Notes: generated by a model not told the origin, from the letters alone. DNA of 64,000 nt from Galeopsis tetrahit (GCA_963675135.1 OY776122.1:86314472-86378471), one strand, 5' to 3'. Shown: positions 1-12,248, counted from the stretch's first letter. Made by a program: numbers and translations.

Positions 1-990
1 GATTTTCGATTAATATTCCCTGGCAAAGTGAGTGAATCATCTTCTTCACATAGTTGTATCCGTTCAACCTCTCTGAGTTTATCTTTATTGTTAAATTGCA
101 CCATTAACAACATTGACTCCATTGTAAAAAAATTAATACCTTTAAAACTGTTGTATAATGTGGATAATGGAGTTAATGATAGGATTGATAGGTTAGGCAC
201 ACCGAAAAACGATGTTATCTTTAAAGGTATTAATTCCTCCCACACGGGTGTAAATGGTTCTCACAAGGAATTAACCTTTCAGAATACAAAACCTATTCCA
301 CGAAAACTCGATAGTTACACTCTATCGAATTTCAGAAGCAGAAATCACAAGTGTATAAATAGATTAATTTAAAATAATATAAGACTCAAATCCTAACATA
401 TAGAGAGACTCCTACTACTCACTTCGTTTTTTCAACTCTCCACACCTTTGAGTATTTATAGATACTCAAGAGTTACACCGAAAGGTTGCAACTTCACCGA
501 AGAGTCACATTGTCAAAGGGTTGCATCTTTCACTCACTTAAAGATTGCAACTTCACCGAAAGGTTGTGTCCTTTCACAAAGAGCTCTCTATATTATATTA
601 TGTAAATATATAAATATACAACAAACTCATTATACCCAAAAAAATGTTTTGATTGTATGTAACTTTATTGAGGATTTTAAACCATACATGGAACCTAAAA
701 AAAATAGCAGGTTCTTTCATTCATTACAATCAAACGATCCTAATAATTTGATTCCTCGAAACAAAAATAAAAAGATCGAAAGAATGAACATAAAGCACAT
801 GAGCGTGACCAATCATCAGATGACACGGATGCTATGCCCGATTCCATCACGTGTCACTTGATAACCCTTGATATATTAATTCTTTCTAGATTGAATCACA
901 CCTCCCAACAACAATAGTTGCAAAAACAACATACACTATATATAATGCGTTTGACCGACAGATAAAAATAAAATAATGCACTACTGTAAA
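1..990. other. No gene seen; AT-rich DNA with possible LTR-like signals
   Basis: No convincing protein is encoded. A TATAAATAG string lies at 354-362, and a short dyad (GAGTAT / ATACTC) lies at about 451-470. Between 476 and 575 the motif TTGCAACTTCACCGAA recurs twice, with looser copies between. TATA-like strings plus short internal repeats would fit part of an LTR cut off by the window edge, but I found no TG...CA ends or target duplication, so the class is left open. Confidence 0.3.
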
Positions 991-993
991 TTA

Positions 994-1258
994 CTCCCTC
1001 CGTTCCACAAAGATAGTTCCATTTGACTTTACACACAGATTAAGAAAAATCAATAAATGTAGTCAAATTTAGCTAATGTGTCAATTTTGTCATTGGAATC
1101 ACATTCTTCAAAATCTGTTAAGCCTTCATTACTCTTATTAATTAGGGGTAAAATTGACAATAAAGCATTTAATACTAAAGTAAAAGAGGAAATGGGGCTA
1201 TAATTTAGGACATTCAAAAAAGGAATATGGAGCTATCTTTGTGGGATGGAGGAGGAAG
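994..1258. mobile_element. Stowaway-type MITE
   Basis: The left end reads CTCCCTCCGTTCCACAAAG and the right end is its approximate inverse (CTTTGTGGGATGGAGGAGG). TA lies directly outside each end (992-993 and 1259-1260). These are the terminal sequence and target preference of Stowaway (Tc1/mariner-related) MITEs. The 265-bp interior has no coding capacity. Confidence 0.8.
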
Positions 1259-1287
1259 TAACATTTTGAAACTATAAATACCCTTGA

Positions 1288-2093
1288 GGGCATCTCCAAC
1301 GCTGCCTCTAATAGGCAAATTAAAGTAAAATAACAACTCCAACGCATACTCAATGTTGGTGGCAATTTGCCACCATTTCCTTTTTTATGGCAAATTTGCC
1401 ATCAACTAAAATCTCTATTCAAATTTTTTTGTCTACTTAATTTATTAATTTGCTGTTTGTTGTTAATTTACCCTCTCGTTTATATATTTTTGTGAAACAA
1501 TTTTAAATTTTATAATTAATAATTATGAAATATTTAAAATTTGAAAGTATGTAATTTAATTGTAAGACAACATTAATAATTTAAATTATAAAATACAATA
1601 GAAAACAAAAATACATATTACAAATTTAAATTACAAAATACAATAGGATAAAAATATGCAAATTTAAATTACAAAATACAGTAGAAAATTAACTAAATTT
1701 AATACAACATACGTAAACAGAAATAAGCAAATGAAATACAACTTAAATATAAATATTACGAATTTTAATAATATTGGGATAGACTACTTCCAAACTCTCA
1801 AATATTACCAAAATATTGTTCAAATTAGATGGAGAGATTTGGTGTTTTGTTTCATTGATTTTTTTTATATTTTTTTATATTAAATATATCACATTTTTTT
1901 ATTTAATTAATTTAATTTAAATATAAATATGAAATTATATATTTGATGATAAAAAAATATTTAATAAAATATAAATAAAAAAGATAACATTAACATTTGA
2001 GTTTGATGATCGGAGATGATTTTACTGTTTGACTCAAATTTGATGGCAAATTGATGATTTTGATGGCAATTTGAGTTAAGGATTGGAGATGTC
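1288..2093. mobile_element. TIR element of uncertain superfamily (MITE-like)
   Basis: The left end is GGGCATCTCCAACGC and the right end carries the inverse GATTGGAGATGTC. Just inside both ends are copies of 'tggcaa' and its inverse, giving a longer imperfect inverted repeat. TTGA flanks both sides (1284-1287 and 2094-2097); this may be a short target duplication or chance. The 806-bp interior is AT-rich and non-coding. PIF/Harbinger-like and hAT-like origins are both possible. Confidence 0.55.
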
Positions 2094-2097
2094 TTGA

Positions 2098-2675
2098 ATG
2101 ATTCAACTTTAATACTGGAGTATAAATTAATTTCATTCTATATGTGGATGAATATATACTGCGTATTTAGATGGTGGCCACTGCAACTCTCATCTAATTT
2201 GTTTTTAGTGTATATATTATTTATAATTAATTTATATTATCAATATATTAGTACAATCTATTTAAACTCTTTTTTTTAATTTAACTAACCTTTTTTTTTT
2301 TTAAAACACATATTCTGTTATTATAAAGTTAAAAATATTTTACTACAAGATCAAAAAAATATACTACTATAAAGATTAAAATATATTGTTATAGGATCAA
2401 AGTATTGTTAGTTTATTACTATATAAGACAAAAGGTATACTATTTCCAAAAAAAAAAAATGTATTTGTGAGAATTCGTAGTCTTGTAGTGACAATACTTT
2501 ATTTTGTAGTAGCATAGTTTAGACGATGTATTTAGACAATATCTGAGAGCGAAAGAATAAATTTTAGACGATGGAATACATAAGGGAAGGAAGGACATAC
2601 TAATATCGATCATTATCGTTGTCCAAATCGAAGATATATAGTCCATAATTAATACTAATGATTATTCACCGTTTA
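2098..2675. other. AT-rich intergenic DNA
   Basis: No gene is seen here. The right part probably contains the 3' UTR of the minus-strand gene ending at 2676. Runs of T (2268-2302) and A (2449-2459) are the only simple features. Confidence 0.4.
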
Positions 2676-3645
2676 TTAATTGTCTTTCTTGGAAGAATCC
2701 AAAAGTATATTGTGGATCCTTTGACTTGTCTCTGTTTCTGATGATGATGAAGATGCACTTGTCTCTGCAGATCTTCTCTTTGCGTACGCCTCAAAGAACT
2801 CCTTGTTCTCTTTTTCCAGCTCTTTCCACACTTTTTTCATTAACAAATATTGAAAAAAATCATCATCTAATTAATTATAATTTGATCACGGTTTGATTTT
2901 ATCTTTTTATTCACTAATTTGATGACATGATGAATTACATAAATGAAATTTTCGTCTAAAAATTTGAATTTGTAGAAATTGAAATAGAGAGATGAACCCT
3001 TAACATGAAGGATTTTAAGTAGTTATTAAAAATGATTTTTTAAATCATTTGAAATGAATAGTGGTATAACACATGCGTTGCTTTTGAATTTTTGAGTAGG
3101 AATAATTTAACTTTATGTTAAATCAAAACTATTTTTAAATATCGAAATAAAAATGATGTAGAATCTTAATTTTTTATAAAACCCTTAAAGTAAACACTGG
3201 CTAATACTATGAAAGAATTTAAAAGTTGAAACTTGTTAAAAAAGGAAATTATATTAATGATGATATATATTTATTTATGGGGTGATCTAACACGTGTAAG
3301 ATTGCATGGGCATATCATGTGTACCTGTAGATGTAATAACAGGCTTGATGTTTGCATGTTTGGAGAGAGCCTCCATGCATTCCTCTTTGCTCATATTGAA
3401 TAATATGCACTCTTCTATTAGGTGTTGTACCTGCACTTTTTAATATTCATCATCCCATTATCACCCATATGAGATGAGCTTCTTAATTATGAATTCAAAT
3501 ATTTGCATAAATTACTCGTAGAAATTCATCATCAGACTCCGATCAAATGATAATTACTTCATATTGTGTATACATATATTGAAAGGGAAAAATAAGTGAA
3601 ATATTTTACCATGTGTATGTATTGAGCAGATGAGTCTGATCCCAT
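2676..3645 (-). CDS. Small plant-specific protein with A_thal_3526 domain (98 aa)
   Basis: Three exons on the minus strand are 3645-3610, 3430-3325 and 2830-2676. The introns have GT and AG ends, and the phases (0, then 1) join into one frame. Exon 1 encodes MGSDSSAQYIHM. Exon 2 encodes a segment beginning VQHLIEECILFNMSKEEC. Exon 3 continues VWKELEKENKEFFEAYAKR, then a serine-rich tail ending SSKKDN. The order 'VQxLIEECI...KEECMEAL...VWKELEKENKEFFEAYA' is the plant-specific A_thal_3526 (TIGR01589) domain, and the protein is little more than that domain. Function in the family is not established and no catalytic motif is visible. The start is the first Met in frame, about 110 nt downstream of a TATA box. 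The structure is intact, so the gene is probably functional. Confidence 0.88.
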
Positions 3646-3757
3646 TTTGTTTGTTTTTCCAAGAGCAAAATAACAAAGGGATGATGATATAAATTTGAGA
3701 GAGAGAAAATGGAGAGGGAGAAAGGGGGGTTAAAAGAAAAGAAAGGTGAAAAAGGCA

Positions 3758-3765
3758 TATTTATA
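3758..3765 (-). promoter_or_regulatory. TATA box of the A_thal_3526-domain gene
   Basis: TATAAATA is read on the minus strand, about 113 nt upstream of the ATG at 3645, which would leave a 5' UTR of roughly 80 nt. Position and sequence fit a plant core promoter. Confidence 0.6.
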
Positions 3766-3807
3766 AGTAAACTTATTATAGAAGTGAGGGGGTAGTGATG
3801 AGGTAGT

Positions 3808-3901
3808 CCCACGTGGGAGAGAGGTGGTGATTGGTTGGGAGGGGATTAGACCAGATTTTGTTAAGCAGCCTTCCTTTGTTTTAATCTCTGCTTCACGTGG
3901 C
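3808..3901 (-). promoter_or_regulatory. Paired G-box / ABRE-like motifs
   Basis: A palindromic CCCACGTGGG lies at 3808-3817 and a CACGTGGC at 3894-3901, both upstream of the TATA box of the small gene. G-boxes bind bZIP and bHLH factors, and pairs are common in ABA- or light-responsive promoters. The motifs are seen; the regulation is inferred. Confidence 0.5.
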
Positions 3902-4074
3902 ACACCCGGTCCCACACCCTAAACGGGCGGCAGATGGGTCCCCTACCTACCCAATTGCGTTTATTAATTAATTAAGAATTGTTACCGTTCCCCACTCCTC
4001 AACCACGAGGAATCCACCTGAACGGGATGGGACTATTTTCGATTTCTTCTACTCTAGGGTACGATCTACTAATA

Positions 4075-4318
4075 CTCTCTCCATTCTATAATTATTTGTC
4101 TACTTTTTTTTATTAAAACATCTCAATATTACAATATTACTTACAATCTCTCATAAAATTAATACTCCACTATTTTAATATCATTTTTTTTACTTAGATT
4201 TAATTTTATATTTTACTAAATTATCTAAAATATACTATTTATTTATTTTATATTAATAACTTTTTTTTTTTTTAAGTGTGTGCATCAAACCGTACAAATC
4301 ATCTAACGATGGAGGGAG
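4075..4318. mobile_element. Stowaway-type MITE
   Basis: The left end is CTCTCTCCATTCTATAATTA and the right end is GATGGAGGGAG, approximate inverses. TA is on each side (4073-4074 and 4319-4320). The 244-bp interior is AT-rich and non-coding. It sits just upstream of the G-box region of the small minus-strand gene. Confidence 0.7.
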
Positions 4319-4841
4319 TACATATTATAAGTGTACATTTTGATGAATTTTTAAATGTAGCTGGCATACAAACAAACATGCCTTGGGATTTTAGAAATAA
4401 ATCTTACTGTTTTATACTCCCAGTGAATTTTCCCTAATTCATCAAAAGGGAATCATACTTCTGGACCCACTCAAAGTTTGGTACCCTTTCCCGTGAATAT
4501 TATATATAAGTATATTAACAGGGATAATTGTAAAAAAAAAAAGTCTTTTTTAGTATATTTATTATTTATAACATATTTCTTTTTCTTTCTAATTTAATAT
4601 ACCATTTTTTATTGTTTTACAATTCAATGCATCAATATGTTTTTCGATCAATTTTAATTTGAAGTGTTATCAAAAAGTCGAACCCAGCAAGTAGATTGAA
4701 AGACACACGTTTTTTTTTTTAAAATACTATTTTTTACATAAATTGCACTATCATATTCATTAATTAATATATTTTTTTAGGTTTAGGTTTGTAATTTTAG
4801 GGGTTGAGAGTTTCATTAGAGTGTTTAGCTGAATATGCTTA

Positions 4842-4872
<31 letters not shown>

Positions 4873-5080
4873 TCTGACAGCCTATGTGGACCGTGACATT
4901 GTGGTGTTCAACATTTCTAGCGGACATCCAAAAAAGAAATATATGGCTATTTTTGTGGGACGAAGGAGTAAAATTCATTTGCAAAAACATATCAATGCAT
5001 TAAATTGTACTTTCTCCTTTCATAAAATGTAGTTTTCATTTATTTTATATTATTTATCCACAAAATTTAGTCACATGCCC
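4319..5080. other. Intergenic DNA with microsatellite and MITE remnant
   Basis: No gene is seen. An (AAT)n microsatellite runs from 4844 to 4872. At 4920-4975 there is a right-end-like Stowaway remnant ('ctatttttgtgggacgaagg') with no matching left end. The stretch 4515-4680 resembles the MULE-like repeat end near 51275 ('ggttaattgcaaaaaaa'). Confidence 0.45.
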
Positions 5081-5107
5081 TTTTTTTTTTTTTACAGGAA
5101 AATAAAA

Positions 5108-5540
5108 TCAATTAAAAGCAAAAGCATCTGTTAAAACAGTTTGCTCAATATGAGCAGGTACAGAAAGTGACCAAAAGGCCGGATCACAAGACAAACCGTA
5201 AAAAGCTAGACTATGAGCGACCCTATTACATTCACGTCTCACCCAAACAAATGAAATAGAGTTAAAAGATATGCACAGCCGCAAAATCTCTCTAATTCGA
5301 ACGCCCAAATAAGATAAATCAGGCCTAGGATGTAAAGAGCCATAATCACCACATGTGAGTCAGCTTCCACCACCAAAGTATGCACCTGCTGTGAAATCGC
5401 CCATTGCAACCCACAGAAGATTGCCTCTACTTCTGTCTGCTCCACAGTCCACGCACCTTGCCTCTTATCAGCGAAACACCAAACCACTCCACCCAACGAA
5501 TCGCGCACAACACCACCTAAACCCACCACAGTCCCAGTGA
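5108..5540 (-). pseudogene. LINE RNase H domain, frameshifted
   Basis: An N-terminal part reads GLGGVVRDSLGGVVW..., with EVEAIFCGLQWA and VVEADSHVV supplying the family's acidic residues. A second frame continues with RRECNRVAHSLAFYG, the usual C-terminal 'N..AH.LA' of plant LINE RNase H (RVT_3). The two parts are in different frames and overlap around 5240-5330, so at least one frameshift is present. The frame closes near the poly(A) tail. Confidence 0.8.
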
Positions 5541-5596
5541 ATTTGCTTCTCCTCCCCTCGCGGCCCCCATAGAAACCGAGTTATAGCTGATTCAAT

Positions 5597-7042
5597 CTAA
5601 TGAATTACCTTCTGCGGGATCTTGAAACAAGTCATCAGATAAGTCGAGATCGAATGAACCACCGACTCAACCAAGGTTAATTTACCCGCCTGAGATAACA
5701 TCTTACTCTTCCATTCCACCAACACCCGAAGCACAGCAGACCTGCACCGACCCACGCGCGTGGGTATCCCCAAATAAATGGAATGCTCATCAACCCGTCG
5801 AACACCTAAAAAAACTCGCCAATTCCTCTCCCCTTTCCTTCGACAGTCCTCCACTGAACACAATCTCAGATTTGACCAAGTTAATGGCCTGTCCAGATGC
5901 TCCCTCATAGACCTACAAAATCCTCTTTACACAAGCAAGCTCATCAAATGTAGCCCTTCCAAAAATTACGGTTTCATTCGCAAATAACAAATTTGAAACA
6001 GAGGGAGCCCCTCTGCAAATCCTGACTCTACGTAAGACACCAATCTCCATACGACTTCGGATCAAAGTCGACAAAGCTTCTACACAAAACAGAAATAGAT
6101 AAAGGGATAAAGGATCCCCCTGTTGAAATTCCCCTTGTCGGCCGAAACGTATCCGGTGGGGCACCATTAACAAGCATTGCAAAAGAAACTAAAGTAACAC
6201 ACCGCATTATTGAGGAAACCAAAAATTCAGGTAAACCAATTTTTCTCATCACCCCTTCAAGAAAACCTCATTCCACCCTATCATACGCCTTACTCATATC
6301 AAGCTTAAAAGCATAAGAACCCCTAGTCACCGCCTTATTAATGCGCATATGATGAAAATTTTAAAAGGCCAATAATCATTATTCGTTATCAACCGACCAG
6401 GAACAAAGGCTGATTGACACAAATCAATAATGTCATGCAAAAAGGCCTTCAAACGATTAGCGATAGATTTAGTGATAAGCTTATAAGCTACATTACATAA
6501 ACTAATGGGTCAAAAATCAAAAGGAAGCATAGGGTTTTTCTTCTTGGGAATTAACGCTATAAGTGTATGGTTAAGAATTTCAGGTGAAACACCATCACTA
6601 AGAGCACTAAGAACAGAGGATAAAACAGTTGGACCAACAACATCCCAAATTTTTTTTAAAAAGAGAGCGGACATACCATCAGGCCCTGGAGACTTCGTGG
6701 GATGCATTTCTGATAAGGCTTTCACAACTTCCAGTTCCGTAAACGACAAGGATAACGATGTAAGTATTTCCCCCGTTACTCTGCAATCCACCGCCTCAAG
6801 CGCTTCCTCCATATCCAACACCTCCGCAGCCGTGAACAACCCCTAAAATAGTTCAGGAAAATCCCCTTAATTTGGCCAACATCCTCTTGCTTAACACCAT
6901 TCGGCCCCATAATCTGCTGGATATAATTCCTCCTCTTCCAACCGCTCGCTATTCGATGGAAAAAACTGGTATTTTTGTCCCCCTCCCTCATCCAACTAAC
7001 CCGTGACCTCAGTAACCAATACAACTCCTCCTTCCTAACCAA
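5597..7042 (-). pseudogene. LINE reverse transcriptase, multiply broken
   Basis: Pieces in several frames match plant L1 RT. SPGPDGMSALFLKK and LIALIPKKKNP (about 6700-6520) are the finger/palm start. About 6310-6060 holds the middle of the domain. LLFANETVIFG (near 5980) stands where active elements have the FADD catalytic pair, so here both aspartates are replaced (N and E). The C-terminal thumb-like part lies at 5908-5597. Stops and frame changes separate the pieces. Confidence 0.82.
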
Positions 7043-7116
7043 GACTGCAATCTTATTCTCTAGAGCTCAAGACTCTTGCATACACTGCACCGTCTACCTC
7101 GATTGTTGGAGATGCA

Positions 7117-7740
7117 TCAACTACTCCTTACACTGAACAATATCCCTCGGGATATTACCAAAAAACCTCGAATCCCAATCCGCCAGTGACGCACCACACT
7201 CACCAATCCTTCCAGCAAGGACACCCACCGGGCCGGCCCCCCGACCACTCCAGGTTGTTCGAATAATCGTAGAACAGTCCTCCTCCTGGAGCCACGACGT
7301 CTCAAATCTGAACAGGTGAGCCGTCCGTCCCTCCCCCGTGGCCCGCTGCCTATGCACCCATTGCACCAACACAGGACAATGGTCTGACAAAACACGAACA
7401 CCAGAAAAACGTCGGATCCATGCATCACTCGCAACGGCCCTGTCAAGCCTCTCTTGAATATTCATGTCACCCGACTGCATGTTCGACCAAGTAAATTCAT
7501 GGCCCTCATCACATCACTCAAACCACATCTCTACAAAAAATCCCTGGACTCCCGCATTCTCCCCTCACTCCTCGCATTTCCGCCACACTTCTCAAAACCA
7601 TATAAAACCTCATTGTAATCTCCAAAACACAGCCATGGTAAATCTGACTCCCCAGCCAATCTATCCATCAACCTCCACGTTTTCCACTTTCGAGCATCAT
7701 TCGGAAAGCCATAAAATACATTTTTACACAACACTTAATT
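7117..7740 (-). pseudogene. LINE endonuclease C-terminal part, frameshifted
   Basis: LPWLCFGDYNEVL matches the 'GDFNEVL' segment of AP-like LINE endonucleases. VLSDHCPVLVQW, further on, carries the conserved SDHxP histidine. The two lie in different frames separated near 7500. The N-terminal half of the endonuclease is missing, so the copy was 5'-truncated at about 7740. Confidence 0.75.
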
Positions 7741-8596
7741 TATACTCTTTTAAAACACCACATATTACACCGAATGTCATTGGGTTACCACTTACTTTAT
7801 TAGAATAAAGTTGAAAGTCCAATTACAGCTTTATTGATTTTACATCCTATCTACTTTTTACATAAAATATATATTTTTCTTAAAATATGTATCTATTTTA
7901 AATGAGGCTACTTATTGTGGAAGATATAGAGAAACAATGAATTGTGAAATTATTATTTCATTGAATGAATGTAAAGAGTACATGAAGGAAGTATTTATAG
8001 ATACAAAATGTATCTATCATAAATCTCTAATTAAGAAAAATAAAGATATATAAAATATATTGTACAAGATATATATAATATCTTTTAATATATTTGTATA
8101 TGCCTTAATAGAAGAATGGTCGTAATTCTTAATTCGAGTGTTTAAAAGGAATGAATAATATATAGTGGTCCAGAGTATAAGACAATGAAAAAATGATGAC
8201 AAAATTCCTGATGACAGGGATGGAATTTGTGGAGCTCGATCCCGTCCCGCCTCATTCCTAACGGTGTAATATTATTAGTTACGTACGTCGTTTTACATAA
8301 TTGATAAAAATGATTAATCAATACTTAACATGAAAATTTTGTATAATGATGTAATAAAGACATAATTAAGATTTTATATTGTTGTATCAAATCAGATTAA
8401 ATTACAAGCAAATTAACACTTGATTTCCTTCAATGTGAAAATTCAAATAATATCAATACTTATTTTAAATTATATCTTTGAAATATAACTATTTAATCGC
8501 ATTGGATTCATACCAATTGTTTAATAATCAAGGTAGAATAAATTTTCAACACTTCGAATTAATTTAATTTATTTTGGTGAGTATATATTTCCATTG
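7741..8596. other. AT-rich intergenic DNA, no feature seen
   Basis: No gene, matched terminal repeats or clear regulatory sites were recognised here. Confidence 0.4.
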
Positions 8597-9442
8597 CAGG
8601 GGCGGAACTACGCATGTCCTGGGGTGGCCCTGGCCCCCTCAAATTTTTCCATTTTCTTCCTTATATATATGCATGTATTGTGTAGTACTCCATATAACAA
8701 TATATACTTAATACAACAATTATTTTATTATTATTATACTAACTTATGAAATTCTAGTCCGGCCCAAGTAACAAAAAATCCAACTAAAATAAGGTGGGCC
8801 CGTCTAAAGTAAAAGCGCATTATAATTAATTTGATTAATTTATGGATAGTCATATATTTTATTTTTTGATTTAATGAGTAGTTATTTTCTAAATAAGTTA
8901 GATTGAATGAAGTATTTTTTAGTCTCAATTTATTTTCTTTCAGTGTCAAATGCAAAAAAAAAAAAAAAAAAAAAAAAAAAAGGTAAAATGAAAATCAAAG
9001 AGCAAAAAAGTTTTTTAGTCTAATACTTTGTCTACGGTACAATTTTAATTTAAGCTATACAGTATTTACCTTTTAACTTAATTTTTTTAATTTTAATATT
9101 GTATTAAAAAAAAATCAATTTTAACCTCCAAAATTCGAATAGGCGATTTTTTTTTAAAAGGACCTAATCTCAATTCTAGATAACCTATTATTGTATATTA
9201 TCAGTAAACAAATAGCAAAAATATATATGTATAAACTATTAATTGTTAACGATTTTCATGATAGGTATGAGAGAGTTCTAGATTTTAATACATTAAAAAC
9301 ATAATTATTATGTATTTTGAGATATTTAACTACATAAACTAATATATCTATAAAATATCCAATTTTATTATCATCAAGCATATATTAAATTGTACTTAGT
9401 ATTTTTCGGCCCCCCCTAAACTACAATCATGGGTCCGCCCTG
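8597..9442. mobile_element. Non-autonomous hAT-like element
   Basis: The left end starts CAGGGGCGGAACTACGCATG and the right end finishes CATGGGTCCGCCCTG, which gives CAGGGCGGACCCATG when inverted. Eight-base flanks are similar: ttccattg (8589-8596) and atacattg (9443-9450), 6 of 8 identical. CAGGGGCGGA-type ends with an 8-bp duplication are typical of plant hAT elements. The 846-bp interior has no transposase and contains a long A run at 8953-8981. Confidence 0.72.
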
Positions 9443-10453
9443 ATACATTGCATTGACACCTCCAAACATAGGCTTCTCCGACATGGAGAACAAACCTTAA
9501 GCATGGCATGCAAGTATCGCATTTTCCAAACTCGCTAATTGACGGCGACGACCCTTGTAACAACCATCCCTCTCCTAACACATTTTTATGGTTCTCTGAC
9601 TCACTTTCTGAAGTTACCTTGAAATAAATAAATATATACAGAGTAATTTTAATTGTTTCTTTTTTTATATTTACGAAGTAGTGTTGAAGAAAGAGTATTA
9701 TAAACTTCAAAAATAAGAACTTTAATACCAGAATAAGGTAAAATTATCATTATTATAATAATATTTAAGAAACTAATTATTTAAGTATTTTTAATATAAA
9801 CTAGGTTAAAGTAAAATCAAAAGCATATAAATGTAAAAACAACATTATAATTGCAAAAATTAAAACAACCACTATTTGATACGGATTCATACCACGTGGA
9901 ATGTCCCCTATCCCATGCATTTGCTTAGTAGGGTAATAATTATTTGCATCACAATAAAACATTGCGAGGAGTTTAGAGGTTATTGATGAATAATTTTTAC
10001 TTTAAAAAAAAATAAAAAAGAGCTTTTATTACATAATAATTGCAATAATAAGAGCTATCGACCCAAGAATGAACGTTCAAGAAAAATCCAAATACCTTAA
10101 ACAAAGTAGTGAAATAAAAACTTTTTTCTCGAACAAGACGAATCATGTATGAATAATAAAGATGATCATATATAGAATTTTGATCTCGCACGAAGTGTTT
10201 TTAGTTGTTTTTGTGTTGAAATGTTTGATCAACTAGGGCGTTAGGGCAAATTAACTTTATATTAATACTTTATTCGATTTGTCATACTTTATTTCTTCGA
10301 AAGTTATTTATTTATTTTTTATATATTGATCAATTAATATAATATTATATGGGTAGCGAATTATATATTGAATTAAAGACTAAAGCGATTAATAAAAAAA
10401 AAATAGAAAATAGAAACTTGATAACTTTCTCTCTCATAGTCTAACTCAAATAC
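9443..10453. other. AT-rich intergenic DNA
   Basis: No gene or element with defined ends was recognised. Confidence 0.35.
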
Positions 10454-10462
10454 TTTTTAGGC

Positions 10463-12239
10463 GGGGAAATTTTATTTTTGGTCCTATAAGTTTAGGACAT
10501 TCCAAAATAAATCCTTTAAGTTTCAACTTTACAAAATATGTCCTTTATGTTTTAATTTAGTCCTTTTTTTATCCAAATTTAGTCCTTTATCTTTTAAAAC
10601 AATTAATGTTAACTAAAATAATTAAAAAGGCTTCATGGATTAAACACTTAATTAAATTTATTCAAATAAAATTAGTCATGCAATCCTTTTTGAATTGACA
10701 AATATATTTTTTTTTACTGCATCAAATTCTACTTTTAAAATTAATTAATTAATTATAAAATTATGTATACAATTTAAATATAATTAAAAAAATAAAAAAA
10801 ATTAAATATTCAATCAAATAATAATACAGTGTAAAATTTGAAATTTTAAAAATATATATATTTAATCTGTATATAATTTTAAAAAATGAAAAAAAAAACA
10901 CACATCAAAAAATAAACTTACACAACAAATATAATCTGTATTATTATTTGATTGCACATCTAATTAAAAAACACACAACAAAATAAACGTAATTAATTTT
11001 AACAATAGAATTTGATGTTATCAAAAAAATATATTGAAATGAAGTTTTATTTCATAGATACGTTGTCAATTAAAAATGGATTGCACATTTAATTTCAAAT
11101 TTTACACTGTTCATGGATCAAACTTAATTAAATTTATTCAAATAAAATTAGATGTGCAATCCATTTTTAATTGACAACGTAAATAAAACTTCATTTCAAT
11201 ATATTTTTTTGACAACATCAAATTCTATTGTTAAAATTAATTAATTATAAAATTATGTATAGAATTTAAATATAATTAAAAAATACAAAAATTAAATTTT
11301 CAACCAAATAATAGTACCGTGTAAAATTTAAAATTTTAAAAAATACTGTATATATTTAATTTATATATATAATTTTTTAAAAACGAAAAAAAAAACACAC
11401 ATCAAAAAATAAACTTACACAACAAATATAATCTAGAAAAATAACAAAAATTATATATTTACCTATCACTACATCACTCTCACACACACATTTATATATG
11501 TTGTACCCTAAAATAAAATAAAATAAAAATATTGAAATTACGTTTCGTACCTTAAAATAAAATAAAAATATTGAAATTAAGTTTTGGTCCATAAATACGT
11601 TGTCAATTAAAAATGAACTACGGGCCTAATGTTATTTGAATAAATACTTATTTATGGAACAAAATTTCATTTCAATATTTTTATTTTATTTTACGGTACA
11701 AAACTTTTATATATATATATATATATACATATATATTTGTTATTTTTTCAGATTATATTTGTTGTGTAAGTTTATTTTTTGATGTGTGTTTTTTTTTTAT
11801 TTTTTAAAATTATATACAGATTAAATATATATATTTTTAAAATTTTCAAATTTTACACTGTATTATTATTTGATTGAATATTTATTTTTTTTAATTATAT
11901 TTGAATTTTATACATAATTTTATAATTAATTAATTAATTTTAAAAGTAGAATTTGATGCAGAAAAAAAAATATTGAAATGAAGTTTTATTACATAAATAC
12001 GTTGTCAATTCAAAAAGGATTGCATGACTAATTTTATTTGAATAAATTTAATTAAGTGTTTAATCCATGAAGCTTTTTTAATTATTTTAATTAACATTAA
12101 TTGTTTTAAAAGATAAAGGACTAAATTTGCATAAAAAAAGGACTAAATTAAAACATAAAGGACATTTTGTAAAGTTAAAACTTAAAGGATTTATTTTGGA
12201 ATGTCCTAAACTTACAGGACCAAAAATAAAATTTTCCCC
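10463..12239. mobile_element. Foldback Mutator-like element (TIR-MULE), 1,777 bp
   Basis: The element begins GGGGAAATTTTATTTTTGG and ends in the inverse, ...AAAATTTTCCCC. A perfect 9-bp duplication, tttttaggc, flanks it (10454-10462 and 12240-12248), the target length of Mutator-like elements. The arms stay complementary for roughly 480 bp (about 10463-10938 against 11750-12239). The middle is itself built of repeats: about 11100-11440 repeats the left arm directly, and about 10990-11075 pairs with about 11135-11235. No protein is encoded. Transcripts would fold into long hairpins. Confidence 0.85.
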
Positions 12240-12248
12240 TTTTTAGGC

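Larger units (their letters stand above)
5081..7740 (-). mobile_element. Decayed, 5'-truncated L1-type LINE
   Basis: In minus-strand order the copy carries the distal part of an AP-type endonuclease (7740-7117), a reverse transcriptase (about 7042-5597) and an RNase H domain (5529-5108). It ends in a poly(A) tract, seen as T's at 5081-5095. This endonuclease-RT-RNase H order with a 3' poly(A) is diagnostic of plant L1-clade LINEs. The 5' end is lost, because the endonuclease begins mid-domain. Several frameshifts and stops break it, and the RT active site is mutated, so this copy cannot move by itself. I found no clear target duplication. Confidence 0.88.

Noticed and set aside
1..861. Frames of 114 and 137 codons near the left edge
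   Set aside because: Composition is that of random AT-rich DNA and I recognise no domain; the region has repeat-like features instead.
7464..7808. 114-codon plus-strand frame over the LINE endonuclease
   Set aside because: It is the antisense of the endonuclease fragment and has no support of its own.
11508..11745. Separate small palindromic element inside the MULE
   Set aside because: The inner inverted repeats have no own duplication or distinct ends; they are better treated as internal structure of the foldback element.
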